In this document: positions 11,468 through 18,670 of the stretch, in pieces
Layout: each line of letters begins with the position of its first letter
Position numbering within the stretch: the first letter of the stretch is position 1
From: an uncultured Collinsella sp.
GTDB lineage: Bacteria > Actinomycetota > Coriobacteriia > Coriobacteriales > Coriobacteriaceae
Direction: 5' to 3'
Assembly: GCA_902478365.1 (NCBI GenBank)
Contig: CABSKX010000045.1
Span: 1-18,731 of the forward strand
Length of the DNA: 18,731 nucleotides
The notes under the pieces: generated by a model
What the model was told of the DNA's origin: nothing
What the model saw: the letters and a program-made list of their open reading frames with translations, nothing else
Databases searched by the model: none
Position numbers and translations under genes: made by a program

Positions 11468-14023
11468 TTACTGCCCAAAGACCTCTTCGGCGATGCGCGC
11501 GCTCTCGGCGGCGTCCTTGGCGTAGTAGTCTGCGCCGATCTGTTTGGCGTATTCGGGGGTGAGCACAGCGCCGCCCACGATGATCTTGACGCCTGGGACC
11601 TCGGCATGAAGCAGCTTGATGGTCTCCTCCATGGCGACGACCGTGGTAGTCATAAGCGCCGAGAGGCCGACGAGCTTAATGTCACGCTCCTGCACGGTCT
11701 TGAGCACCTCTTGCGGGTCGACGTCGCGGCCTAGGTCAAAGACGGTATAGCCGTAGTTATCGAGCAGCATCTTGACGATGTTCTTACCGATGTCGTGGAT
11801 ATCGCCCTTGACGGTGGCCACGCAGATCTTGCCCTTGTCGGCAATCTCGCCGGCGGGCATCAGACGCTTGATGGTGTCGAAGCCCACGCGTGCGGCCTCG
11901 GCCGAGGCCATGAGCTGCGGCAAGAAGAACTTGCCCTGGTCAAAGAGGACTCCGACCTCGTCGAGGGCGGGGATAAAGTGATTGTTGATGAGGTCCATGG
12001 CGTCGTGATCTGCCAGCAGACGCTCAGTCTCGGCCGCGATTTCGCCTTTGCGGCCCGAGACGACCATGTGGCGGATGGGGTCGTCATCGGCGCTTGCGGT
12101 GGTGCTTGCGGCAGGCGCGGCATCGCTCGATACTGCCTGAGCCGCCGCCGGGTTCGCGGCGATCTTGTACGGATCGGTCCAGCCGGCGTAGCGCTCGATG
12201 TATCCGGTCGAGCCCTCGTCCTCGACGCTCAGCACGCGATAGCTGTAGACGGTGTCCATAAAGCGCTTGGAACCCGGGTTCATGATGGGGGCATCCAGAC
12301 CTGCACCAAAGGCGGCGGCCAAAAAGACCGAGCCCAGCAGCGGCCGCGCGGGCAGGCCAAAGCTGATGTTCGATACGCCGAGTGCGCACTTGACGCCCAG
12401 GCGCTCCTTGCACAGAGACATGGCACGTAGAATCTGCTCAGCCTGGCGCTGGTTGGTCGAGGCGGTCATGACCAGGCAGTCGATGAGGATGCGGTCCGGG
12501 CCGATGCCGTAACGGGCGGCCTCGGCCACGATGCGCTCGGCGATGGCGAAGCGGGCCTCGGCGGTATCGGGGATGCCGCCCTCGTCGAGCGTAAGGCCGA
12601 CGACGTTGGTGCCGTAGTGGGCCACCAGCGGAAAGATCTCATCCATGATCTGTTGTTTGCCATTGACCGAGTTGATGATGGGCTTGCCGGCGTAGCGGCG
12701 CACGGCGGCCTCGACGGCTGCGGGGTCGGTGGAGTCGATCTGCAGCGGCAGCAGCGTGGAGCCCTGGAGCTGCTCGGTGGCCTGCTGGATGACCTTGACC
12801 TCGTCGATCTCGGGCAGGCCCACGTTGACGTCCAGGATGTCGGCGCCCTGCTCCTGCTGGCTGATGCCCTGACTCACGACGTAGTCCAGGTCGCCGTCGC
12901 GCAGGGCCTGCTGCAGGCGCTTTTTGCCGGTGGGGTTGATGCGCTCGCCGATGACGGCGATCTTGTGGCCGTCGCAGGGGAGGTCCACGACCGTCTGGGC
13001 GCTCGTGACCGACATGCTGGGCTTGCGGTGGCGCGGGCTGGGCGTGTGGTTGTCGATGAGGGTGCGAAGTGCCGCCATGTGCGTCGGCGTGGTGCCGCAG
13101 CAACCGCCCACGACGCTCACGCCGTCCTCAATCATGCCGGCGACGGCCTCGGCGTATTCGGGGGCCTGGATATCAAAGACGGTGTTGCCGTCGTCGTCCA
13201 CGCGGGGCAGTCCTGCGTTGGCCTGCACCATAACGGGCTTGTCGGTAACGGTGAGCATGCGCGCGGCGAGTCCTCGGAGCTCGGCCGGTCCCTGACTGCA
13301 GTTGATGCCCAGGACGTCGGCGCCGATGGCGTCGAGGGTGATGGCGGCGACCTCGGGGCTCGTGCCCAAGAAGGTGCGACCGTCTTCCTCAAAGGTCATG
13401 GTGGCAAAGACGGGCAGGTCGGAGTTCTCGCGGCAGGCGAGGACCGCCGCCTTGATCTCGGCCAGGTCGGTCATAGTCTCGATAATAAAAAGGTCCACAC
13501 CCGCGGCGACGCCGGCGCGCACCTCCTCGGCAAAGAGGTCGTAGGCCTCGTCAAAGCTGAGGGTGCCCAGGGGGCGCAGCAGCGCGCCGATGGGACCGAT
13601 ATCGCCGGCGACGTAGTGGGCACCGGCCGCGCGGGCGCAGGTGACTGCCGCGGCAAAGACGTCTGCCACGGTGGCGGCGCCGTCGAGCTTGTGGGCGTTG
13701 GCGCCAAAGGTGTTGGCGGTGATCACGTCACAGCCAGCCTCGACGTACTGACGCTGAATATCGGTGATGACCTGGGGCTCCTCAAAGTTGAGCAGCTCGG
13801 GCAGGGCGCCTGCCTTCATGCCGGCGGCCTGCAACATGGTGCCCATGCCGCCGTCGAACAGCAGGTGTCCCGTGCCCTCGATAGCGGCGCGCAGGCGATC
13901 GTCCTTAATGTACAGGTCGTCGATCGTGCGTGTCTTGTATGCAGCGCCATTGCGGCGTGCGGCATCAACGGGCGCCGCCAGCGCGGCGCCGTCCAGATCA
14001 TGAGTGATAAGCGGAGTAAACAT
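11468..14023 (-). CDS. metH: Cobalamin-dependent methionine synthase lacking the activation domain
   Basis: MetH transfers methyl from methyl-tetrahydrofolate via cob(I)alamin to homocysteine. Domains in this 851-residue protein: the homocysteine/zinc barrel (about 50-325) with LLFDGGMGTML, Cys242 in INCSQGP and Cys308-Cys309 in GGCCGTTP; the pterin-binding barrel (about 350-610) with IGERINPTG; an Ala/Ser/Thr-rich linker (622-646); the cobalamin cap (about 650-730); and the B12 domain with DIHDIG, in which His743 is the lower ligand. The protein ends there, so the SAM-binding reactivation domain of E. coli MetH is missing and is supplied by the preceding gene. About 45 N-terminal residues precede the usual family start. 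The start is ATG 14023, with AGGAG (14034-14030) overlapping the stop codon of that gene, which implies coupling. Confidence 0.96.
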   Translation of the reverse strand: MFTPLITHDLDGAALAAPVDAARRNGAAYKTRTIDDLYIKDDRLRAAIEGTGHLLFDGGMGTMLQAAGMKAGALPELLNFEEPQVITDIQRQYVEAGCDVITANTFGANAHKLDGAATVADVFAAAVTCARAAGAHYVAGDIGPIGALLRPLGTLSFDEAYDLFAEEVRAGVAAGVDLFIIETMTDLAEIKAAVLACRENSDLPVFATMTFEEDGRTFLGTSPEVAAITLDAIGADVLGINCSQGPAELRGLAARMLTVTDKPVMVQANAGLPRVDDDGNTVFDIQAPEYAEAVAGMIEDGVSVVGGCCGTTPTHMAALRTLIDNHTPSPRHRKPSMSVTSAQTVVDLPCDGHKIAVIGERINPTGKKRLQQALRDGDLDYVVSQGISQQEQGADILDVNVGLPEIDEVKVIQQATEQLQGSTLLPLQIDSTDPAAVEAAVRRYAGKPIINSVNGKQQIMDEIFPLVAHYGTNVVGLTLDEGGIPDTAEARFAIAERIVAEAARYGIGPDRILIDCLVMTASTNQRQAEQILRAMSLCKERLGVKCALGVSNISFGLPARPLLGSVFLAAAFGAGLDAPIMNPGSKRFMDTVYSYRVLSVEDEGSTGYIERYAGWTDPYKIAANPAAAQAVSSDAAPAASTTASADDDPIRHMVVSGRKGEIAAETERLLADHDAMDLINNHFIPALDEVGVLFDQGKFFLPQLMASAEAARVGFDTIKRLMPAGEIADKGKICVATVKGDIHDIGKNIVKMLLDNYGYTVFDLGRDVDPQEVLKTVQERDIKLVGLSALMTTTVVAMEETIKLLHAEVPGVKIIVGGAVLTPEYAKQIGADYYAKDAAESARIAEEVFGQ

Positions 14024-14032
14024 CGATGGCTC

Positions 14033-14821
14033 CTAATGGCTGGGATAGCAGGTGGTGTGGGCGGCGCGGAAGCGGCAGTGCTCGTGCATACGGCAGATAT
14101 TGCAGGTGGGGCGGCTCTGGGCGTCGTGGACCTCGCCGTCGAACAGACCGATCACCGCGGTCACGCTCTTGGTGGGCATGAGCAGGCTGGTGGGGGTGAC
14201 GGTAAGCCCGATGAGCCGTGTGGCGTTGAGCGCGTCCACGATTGAGCGCTGGGCCGTAAGCGGGCAGTCGCCATAGCCGGGACTGAAGCGCCAGTTGCCG
14301 GCGAGCCCGTGTGCAGCGGCGTCTGTCTTGACCTGTCGGTCCATCTGCTCAACAGCAGCTTCTACATAGGCAGAGCATGCGGCGTCGAGCACGGCGCCTT
14401 CCAGGGGTTGCTGGGCTCCAGTGGTGCGCAGGCGACGCTCGGCGTCCATGCCGAGGGTGCAGGCCATGAGCGCCGCCAGGCGGGCGTCTTTGAGATGTCG
14501 ATAGATATCACGACCCCGCAGCTCAACATTGGTGCCAACCAAGCGGATGCAGGGCTCGCCCTGCTCGTCAACGCCCGTGGCATCGACGGCAAACACGCGT
14601 CGCACGCCGCGGGGCTCGATATCCAGCTCTAGGCGCTCGACCACAAGCTCAATTCGTCGTGACAGCTCGGGCTCAATCTGCTGGCCGCCGTAGCCCAGAT
14701 ACCGCAGCATCTCGGCACGGTCGACACGAGGGTGGTGGGCAGCGTCGATACGGTAAAGCGCCGGCGACGCAAGGTCGGCCGGCACTTCAACAACGGTTGT
14801 ATCGACGTGCGGTTTTTCCAT
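14033..14821 (-). CDS. Methionine synthase activation protein (stand-alone MetH reactivation domain)
   Basis: The 262-residue protein corresponds to the C-terminal reactivation domain of MetH, which binds SAM and supports reductive methylation of oxidised cob(II)alamin. The marks are AEMLRYLGYGGQQIEPE near residues 37-53, RFSPGYGDCPL at 178-188 (equivalent to the R-x-x-P-G-Y SAM loop) and TPTSLLMPTKSVTAVIGL at 209-226. The C-terminus carries four cysteines (240, 243, 249, 258) in CNICRMHEHCRFR and the following stretch. Split activation proteins of anaerobes have similar tails, and a metal or Fe-S site is possible. Its ATG shares one base with the metF stop (TAATG), and its stop lies 9 bases before metH, so the three proteins are probably made together. 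Confidence 0.92.
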   Translation of the reverse strand: MEKPHVDTTVVEVPADLASPALYRIDAAHHPRVDRAEMLRYLGYGGQQIEPELSRRIELVVERLELDIEPRGVRRVFAVDATGVDEQGEPCIRLVGTNVELRGRDIYRHLKDARLAALMACTLGMDAERRLRTTGAQQPLEGAVLDAACSAYVEAAVEQMDRQVKTDAAAHGLAGNWRFSPGYGDCPLTAQRSIVDALNATRLIGLTVTPTSLLMPTKSVTAVIGLFDGEVHDAQSRPTCNICRMHEHCRFRAAHTTCYPSH

Positions 14822-15693
14822 TACCCCAGGCGCTCCATAATGGTCGCGGCGATTGCAGGACGGTTCATAGTGTACAGGTGCAGACCGTCGGCGCCGTGCT
14901 CCTTAAGGTCGCAAAGCTGACGAGCAGCATAATCTACACCGGCTGTCTGCAGGCTCTCGGGGTCGTTCTCGTACTTGGCGAGGATCTTGATGACGGGGGA
15001 GGGCAGCGACGCGCCGCACATAAAGACCATGCGGCTGATCTGCGACTTGCCCATAAACGGCATGATGCCCGCGGTAATGGGCACGGTGATGCCGGCCTTG
15101 TCGGCAAGCTCGCGGAAGCGATAGAAGCACTCGTTATCAAAGAAGAGCTGTGTCACAAAGAAGCTTGCGCCGGCATCTTGCTTTTGCTTGAGGTGCTCGA
15201 CCGAGACGTTGAGGTCCTCGCAGGCAATGTGGCCCTCGGGGTAGGCTGCGGCGCCCACGCAAAAGCCGGCGTCGACGAGCTCGGGGATGAGGTCGCGGGC
15301 GTAGGCGTAGTCCGAGGCGGGCTTGTCGTCCTCAGTCGCGCCAGCGGGAAGATCACCACGCAGGGCCAGGATGTTTTCAACGCCGGCGGTGCGATACTCG
15401 TCGATCTTGGCGGCGATATCGGCGTGCGAGCGGCCCACGCAGGTAAGGTGTGCCACCGAGGGTGTATCGAATTCGCTCGTAATCATATGCGCGATGGGGG
15501 CGGTGGTGGCACCGTTGCCCGAGCCGCCGGCCGAGCAGGTGACCGAGACAAAGCTCGGTGAAAGCTTGCACAGATTGCCTGCCACCTCGCGAGCCGTGTC
15601 GAGGGTAAGCTCGCCCTTGGGCGGGAACATCTCAAACGAAACGGGTGCGGTGCCCTGGGATGCTGCCTGCTTAAAAACCTCGTCGACGCGCAT
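14821..15693 (-). CDS. metF: Methylenetetrahydrofolate reductase
   Basis: MetF reduces 5,10-methylene- to 5-methyl-tetrahydrofolate, the methyl donor for the MetH encoded downstream. The 290-residue protein shows VSFEMFPPKG with catalytic-type Glu21, the ILALRGD block with Asp114 near the flavin, SFFVTQLFFDNECFYRF, and PITAGIMPFMGKSQ. These are the standard MTHFR barrel motifs. The start is ATG 15693, with AAAGGAG (15706-15700) and a 6-base spacer. A longer frame from 15735 would start inside the promoter region. It is the first gene of the minus-strand methyl-cycle operon. Its leader is short (about 40 nt if the promoter call is right), which argues against a SAM or cobalamin riboswitch. Confidence 0.96.
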   Translation of the reverse strand: MRVDEVFKQAASQGTAPVSFEMFPPKGELTLDTAREVAGNLCKLSPSFVSVTCSAGGSGNGATTAPIAHMITSEFDTPSVAHLTCVGRSHADIAAKIDEYRTAGVENILALRGDLPAGATEDDKPASDYAYARDLIPELVDAGFCVGAAAYPEGHIACEDLNVSVEHLKQKQDAGASFFVTQLFFDNECFYRFRELADKAGITVPITAGIMPFMGKSQISRMVFMCGASLPSPVIKILAKYENDPESLQTAGVDYAARQLCDLKEHGADGLHLYTMNRPAIAATIMERLG

Positions 15694-15737
15694 ATCGTGC
15701 TCCTTTAGATGCCTAGGTGCGATGTTTTGTTGCAAGG

Positions 15738-15767
15738 ATTCTACAGCACCACTGCGCCAAGATGGAA
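15738..15767 (-). promoter_or_regulatory. Possible metF promoter
   Basis: On the minus strand TTCCAT (15767-15762) and TAGAAT (15743-15738) are separated by 18 bases. The -10 is good and the -35 is moderate. Initiation would be near 15731. A perfect palindrome, TTGGT-GAT-ACCAA (15781-15793), lies just upstream of the -35 and could bind a regulator. Confidence 0.4.
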
Positions 15768-15780
15768 TTTCTCTCGCGAT

Positions 15781-15793
15781 TTGGTGATACCAA
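15781..15793. promoter_or_regulatory. Palindrome TTGGTGATACCAA upstream of metF
   Basis: Five-base arms TTGGT/ACCAA surround GAT. The GATACCA half recurs inverted as TGGTATC at 15861-15867, inside the large palindrome. Its position just upstream of the proposed metF -35 suits an activator or repressor site. The protein is unknown. Confidence 0.3.
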
Positions 15794-15842
15794 TCGAAAA
15801 TGCTTCGCTATCGGCATTTCCTATAACAGGGCGGTCAATGTA

Positions 15843-15900
15843 GGATGGGGCTATATTGAATGGTATCTGATGCGAAATACCAGTTAATAAAGCCCCGTCC
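15843..15900. repeat. 58-bp imperfect palindrome
   Basis: GGATGGGGCT (15843-15852) pairs with AGCCCCGTCC (15891-15900, one G-U pair), and TGGTAT (15861-15866) pairs with ATACCA (15877-15882). Most bases between them also pair, so about 21 of 24 positions match around a 10-base loop. Neither strand has a T tract after it, so it is not a simple terminator. It could be a repeat element or a large operator. Confidence 0.65.
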
Positions 15901-15933
15901 CAAATTGATTACCCTTAAACCATGGGGAGAGGT

Positions 15934-15948
15934 CTGCAATTTATGCAG
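15934..15948. promoter_or_regulatory. Palindrome CTGCA-ATTTA-TGCAG upstream of the glnA promoter
   Basis: A perfect 5-bp inverted repeat with a 5-base A/T centre ends 11 bases before the proposed glnA -35 box. The position suits a class II-like activator site. It does not match the published GlnR consensus that I know for Bacillus or Streptomyces. Confidence 0.3.
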
Positions 15949-15959
15949 TTGATTGGCTG

Positions 15960-15989
15960 TTGAGGGTGGCAACGCCGCCTCGATAGGGT
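15960..15989 (+). promoter_or_regulatory. Possible glnA promoter
   Basis: TTGAGG (15960-15965) and TAGGGT (15984-15989) are separated by 18 bases. The -10 is of the TAnnnT type accepted in high-GC Gram-positives. The leader would be about 125 nt and would hold three hairpins. Confidence 0.35.
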
Positions 15990-16002
15990 AACCTCAATGA
16001 TT

Positions 16003-16099
16003 GGTTTCGCGACGGCAACATAACGGTAATGTCGCGGAAACACGGCGAGTCTAAGCTATGACTCGTTCGTTAGTAATCAACACCGCTTCTCACGCGGTG
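16003..16099 (+). promoter_or_regulatory. Three tandem hairpins in the glnA leader
   Basis: GTTTCGCGAC (about 16004-16013) pairs with GTCGC-G-GAAAC (16031-16041) with one bulged base. CGAGTC (16046-16051) pairs with GACTCG (16060-16065). CACCGC (16081-16086) pairs with GCGGTG (16094-16099). The last stem ends 8 bases before the AAGGGAG ribosome-binding site of glnA. No T tract is present, so a translational or RNA-stability role is more likely than attenuation. This is not a recognised class. Confidence 0.35.
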
Positions 16100-16120
16100 C
16101 CGATACGAAGGGAGTTCCGT

Positions 16121-18208
16121 ATGGCCGAACTTACTGACCGCTTCGGGACCATGGTGTTCTCTGAGGAAGTCATGAAGGACTACCTCCCCAAGGACATTTG
16201 GAAGCGCCTTGCTGCAACCCTCGAGGGCGGTGAGCCGCTCGACCTGGATGTGGCCAACGCCGTTGCCCACGCCATGAAGGTCTGGGCCATCTCCAAGGGC
16301 GCGACGCACTACGCGCACTGGTTCCAGCCGCTTTCGGGTATTACTTCCGAGAAGCACGACAGCTTCCTGGAGCCCAACCACGACGGCACCGCCATTACCA
16401 AGTTTACGGGCAAGAACCTCATCCAGGGCGAGCCCGATGCCTCGAGCTTCCCCAACGGCGGCCTGCGCGCTACCTTCGAGGCCCGTGGCTACACCGCTTG
16501 GGATCCCACTAGCCCCGCCTTTATCAAGGACGATGTCCTGTGCATCCCCACGGCTTTCTGCTCCTACACGGGCGAGGCCCTGGACAAGAAGACCCCGCTG
16601 CTGCGTTCCATGACCGCGCTCTCGCGTGAGTCTAAGCGCGTTTTGGCGCTGTTTGGCAAGACCCCCAAGAAGGTCGTTCCTTCCGTGGGCGACGAGCAGG
16701 AGTACTTCCTGATCAAGAAGGACGCCTATCGCAAGCGCAAGGACCTGGTCATCACCGGCCGCACCCTCTTTGGTGCTGCTCCCTGCAAGGGCCAGGAGCT
16801 CGAGGAGCACTACTTTGGCGCTATCCGCCCCACCGTCTCGGCCTATATGAAGGACCTGGACGATGAACTGTGGGCGCTTGGCATTCCCGCCAAGACCAAG
16901 CACAACGAGGTTGCTCCCTGCCAGCATGAGCTCGCACCGGTCTATGGCGAGGTCAACGAGGCCATCGACCAGAATCTGGTCATGATGGAGAAGATGAAGC
17001 TCATCGCCTCCCGCCACGACTTGGTCTGCCTGCTGCACGAGAAGCCCTTTGAGGGCATCAACGGTTCGGGCAAGCACAACAACTGGTCGCTTGGCACCGA
17101 GTCCGAGAATCTGCTCGATCCGGGCGACACCCCGCTCGACAACCTGCAGTTCATCGTTTTCCTCACCGCGGTGATCGAGGCCGTCGATAACTATCAGGAG
17201 CTCCTGCGTGCCTCCGTTGCCTCGGCCGGCAACGATCATCGTCTGGGTGCCAACGAGGCTCCTCCGGCGATTATGTCCATCTTCCTGGGCGACCAGCTTA
17301 CCGAGGTCGTCGAGAAGATCATCGATGGCAAGGCTTCCGTCCATGCCACGCGCGGCGTGCTCGACCTGGGCGCCGATACCCTGCCCAAGCTGATGCAGGA
17401 CAACACCGACCGCAACCGCACCTCCCCGTTTGCCTTCACCGGCAACAAGTTCGAGTTCCGTGCCTGCGGCTCCGAGCAGAACGTCTCCGACTCCAACCTG
17501 GTGCTCGATGCCGCCGTGGCCAAGTCGCTCAAGTCCTTCGCCGACGCGCTTGAGGGTACGCCCGAGGATGAGTTCCAGGACGCCGCGCTCGAGTACTGCA
17601 AGAAGGTCCTGTCCGACCACCAGCGCATCCTCTTTTCCGGCGATGGCTACTCCGACGAGTGGCCCGTTGAGGCCGAGAAACGCGGCCTTGCCAACAACAA
17701 GACCACGGCCGACGCCCTGCCCGCCTTTGTTTCCGATAAGGCCATCGCGCTCTTTGAGGAGACGGGTGTCCTGACCAAGGCCGAGGCTCAGTGCCGCTAC
17801 GACTGCAAGCTCGAGAAGTACAACAAGCTCATGAACATCGAGGCCACCACGATGGTTCGCGAGGCGCGTCGTACCTATCGCCCGGTCATTACCGCCTATG
17901 CCACCAAGGTCGCTAAGGGCCTTGAGACTATTCGTGCTGCCGGTGCTGAGGCCGCCATGCAGTGCGAGCAGAACACGCTCAACAAGCTCTGCAACGGCAT
18001 CACCACCATCAACGACTCCATCAAGGCGCTCGACGCCGTGCATCAGAAGGCCGAGGCTCTCGATGGTCAGGAGCAGGCCAATGTGTACGCACACGAGGTC
18101 GTTCCCGCTATGGATACGCTGCGCGCCGCCGTGGATGCCATGGAGGAGATCGTGGCCGCCGACTACTGGCCGGTCCCGACCTACGACGACATCCTGTTCT
18201 ATGTGTAG
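16121..18208 (+). CDS. glnA: Glutamine synthetase type III
   Basis: GSIII makes glutamine from glutamate, ammonia and ATP. The 695-residue length is typical of GSIII (about 700) and far from the 440-470 of type I. Diagnostic blocks are KGATHYAHWFQPLSG (59-73), HNEVAPCQHELAPVYGE (about 261-277), GINGSGKHNNWSL (312-324), NDHRLGANEAPPAI (371-384) and TRGVLDLGADTLP further on. The start is ATG 16121, with AAGGGAG (16108-16114) and a 6-base spacer. The in-frame extension from 16058 covers leader hairpins and is not conserved. GSIII is common in Bacteroidetes and gut anaerobes. The enzyme can assimilate ammonia such as that released by NagB. A terminator follows at 18239-18272. Confidence 0.97.
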   Translation: MAELTDRFGTMVFSEEVMKDYLPKDIWKRLAATLEGGEPLDLDVANAVAHAMKVWAISKGATHYAHWFQPLSGITSEKHDSFLEPNHDGTAITKFTGKNLIQGEPDASSFPNGGLRATFEARGYTAWDPTSPAFIKDDVLCIPTAFCSYTGEALDKKTPLLRSMTALSRESKRVLALFGKTPKKVVPSVGDEQEYFLIKKDAYRKRKDLVITGRTLFGAAPCKGQELEEHYFGAIRPTVSAYMKDLDDELWALGIPAKTKHNEVAPCQHELAPVYGEVNEAIDQNLVMMEKMKLIASRHDLVCLLHEKPFEGINGSGKHNNWSLGTESENLLDPGDTPLDNLQFIVFLTAVIEAVDNYQELLRASVASAGNDHRLGANEAPPAIMSIFLGDQLTEVVEKIIDGKASVHATRGVLDLGADTLPKLMQDNTDRNRTSPFAFTGNKFEFRACGSEQNVSDSNLVLDAAVAKSLKSFADALEGTPEDEFQDAALEYCKKVLSDHQRILFSGDGYSDEWPVEAEKRGLANNKTTADALPAFVSDKAIALFEETGVLTKAEAQCRYDCKLEKYNKLMNIEATTMVREARRTYRPVITAYATKVAKGLETIRAAGAEAAMQCEQNTLNKLCNGITTINDSIKALDAVHQKAEALDGQEQANVYAHEVVPAMDTLRAAVDAMEEIVAADYWPVPTYDDILFYV

Positions 18209-18238
18209 AACGTAACTGACATATCGTCACGGTATTGA

Positions 18239-18272
18239 GCCGGGGTCCGCATCGCGCGGGCCCCGGCTTTTT
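18239..18272 (+). terminator. Intrinsic terminator of glnA
   Basis: GCCGGGGTCCGC (18239-18250) pairs with GCGGGCCCCGGC (18256-18267), with one G-U pair and an ATCGC loop. TTTTT follows (18268-18272). This is a strong, standard terminator. Confidence 0.93.
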
Positions 18273-18288
18273 GTTTGAGAAGGACGCT

Positions 18289-18393
18289 TTGAAGCCCGTT
18301 TTGCAACTGATTCACCCACGCAATAAGGGGCCGTGGGCAAAAAACGTCAAATATGAGTACTGTCACAAGTGCTGTAGCATTATTTTTTTGTAA
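18289..18393 (+). CDS. Possible 34-residue peptide or gene fragment
   Basis: A frame begins at TTG 18289 with AGAAGGA (18278-18284) just upstream and ends at TAA 18391-18393. The peptide contains RNKGPWAKNVKYEYCHK and ends in a cysteine/hydrophobic tail. The block GPWAKN-x-KYEYCH recurs in a convergent frame on the minus strand (18428-18604). I do not recognise the family. It may be a real small protein, or a fragment left by duplication of a coding module. It lies immediately after the glnA terminator. Confidence 0.25.
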   Translation: MKPVLQLIHPRNKGPWAKNVKYEYCHKCCSIIFL

Positions 18394-18557
18394 AATATGC
18401 TGTGTTACGCAACATATGTCCAAGTACTTAGCTGATAAAAGCCTGCAATTCTTCCGCCGTAGGATTCCTGGCGTCTAAATCGCCTTCTGGTGATATGCAA
18501 TCGCTGTTACTAAATTGGTGACAGTACTCATATTTGCTATTTTTTGCCCACGGGCCC
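18327..18557. repeat. 231-bp unit bounded by 40-base imperfect inverted repeats
   Basis: Bases 18327-18366 and 18518-18557 are reverse complements at 36 of 40 positions; the differences are at arm positions 4 and 19-21. The interior is A+T-rich and includes a run of seven T. The two arms can be read as coding sequence for nearly the same peptide on opposite strands. The layout resembles a miniature inverted-repeat element, or an inverted duplication of a gene end. I see no transposase and no obvious target duplication. Confidence 0.75.
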
Positions 18558-18604
18558 TTGGATGGCAGTGTGATTTTATGCCCTCGGGGTTCGAATCCCG
18601 GCAT
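18428..18604 (-). CDS. Possible 58-residue protein, maybe the 3' end of a truncated gene
   Basis: An ATG at 18604 opens a 58-codon frame ending in TAA at 18430-18428. The peptide has KGPWAKNSKYEYCHQ in the middle and an acidic end, GDLDARNPTAEELQAFIS. The same frame stays open upstream to about 18710 without another ATG, so the original gene may have begun further right and been interrupted by the element at the window edge. No ribosome-binding site precedes the ATG; a GGTAGC/GCTACC hairpin sits there instead. The family is not recognised. The match of its arm to the plus-strand peptide is the main evidence that it was once coding. Confidence 0.3.
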   Translation of the reverse strand: MPGFEPRGHKITLPSKGPWAKNSKYEYCHQFSNSDCISPEGDLDARNPTAEELQAFIS

Positions 18605-18670
18605 ATCGGTAGCAAAAAGCCCGCTACCGAATTTGAACTGCGCCCCAAATCTTGGACGCCCTAAATAGCG

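Larger units (their letters stand above)
15694..16120. other. Divergent intergenic region between metF and glnA
   Basis: There is no gene in these 427 bases. They hold a possible promoter for each flank, a 58-bp imperfect palindrome, several short palindromes and three leader hairpins before glnA, listed separately. An additional weak hairpin pairs AAAATGC (15797-15803) with GCATTTC (15814-15820). I found no recognisable riboswitch, tRNA or small gene with a ribosome-binding site. Confidence 0.6.

Noticed and set aside
9776..11734. 652-codon plus-strand frame opposite the UPF0210 gene
   Set aside because: It runs through the 36-bp inverted repeat and is antisense to a conserved gene. The product is low-complexity Gly/Asp/His-rich, typical of a shadow frame.
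12617..14245. 542-codon plus-strand frame opposite metH and the activation gene
   Set aside because: Antisense shadow; it spans the junction of two real genes and has no family features.
15694..15740. SAM or cobalamin riboswitch upstream of metF
   Set aside because: The leader predicted from the best promoter is only about 40 nt, and no conserved box of either class is present in the gap.
16070..18094. 674-codon minus-strand frame opposite glnA
   Set aside because: Antisense shadow of GSIII with Leu/Gly-rich low-complexity translation and no start signal.
18577..18609. tRNA-like 3' end with a GTTCGAATC T-loop, possible attachment site
   Set aside because: No D arm, anticodon arm or 5' acceptor strand precedes it, and the 5-bp T stem needs a G-G mismatch. 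The same bases fit the minus-strand open frame and a TATGC/GCATA hairpin, so I do not call a tRNA.
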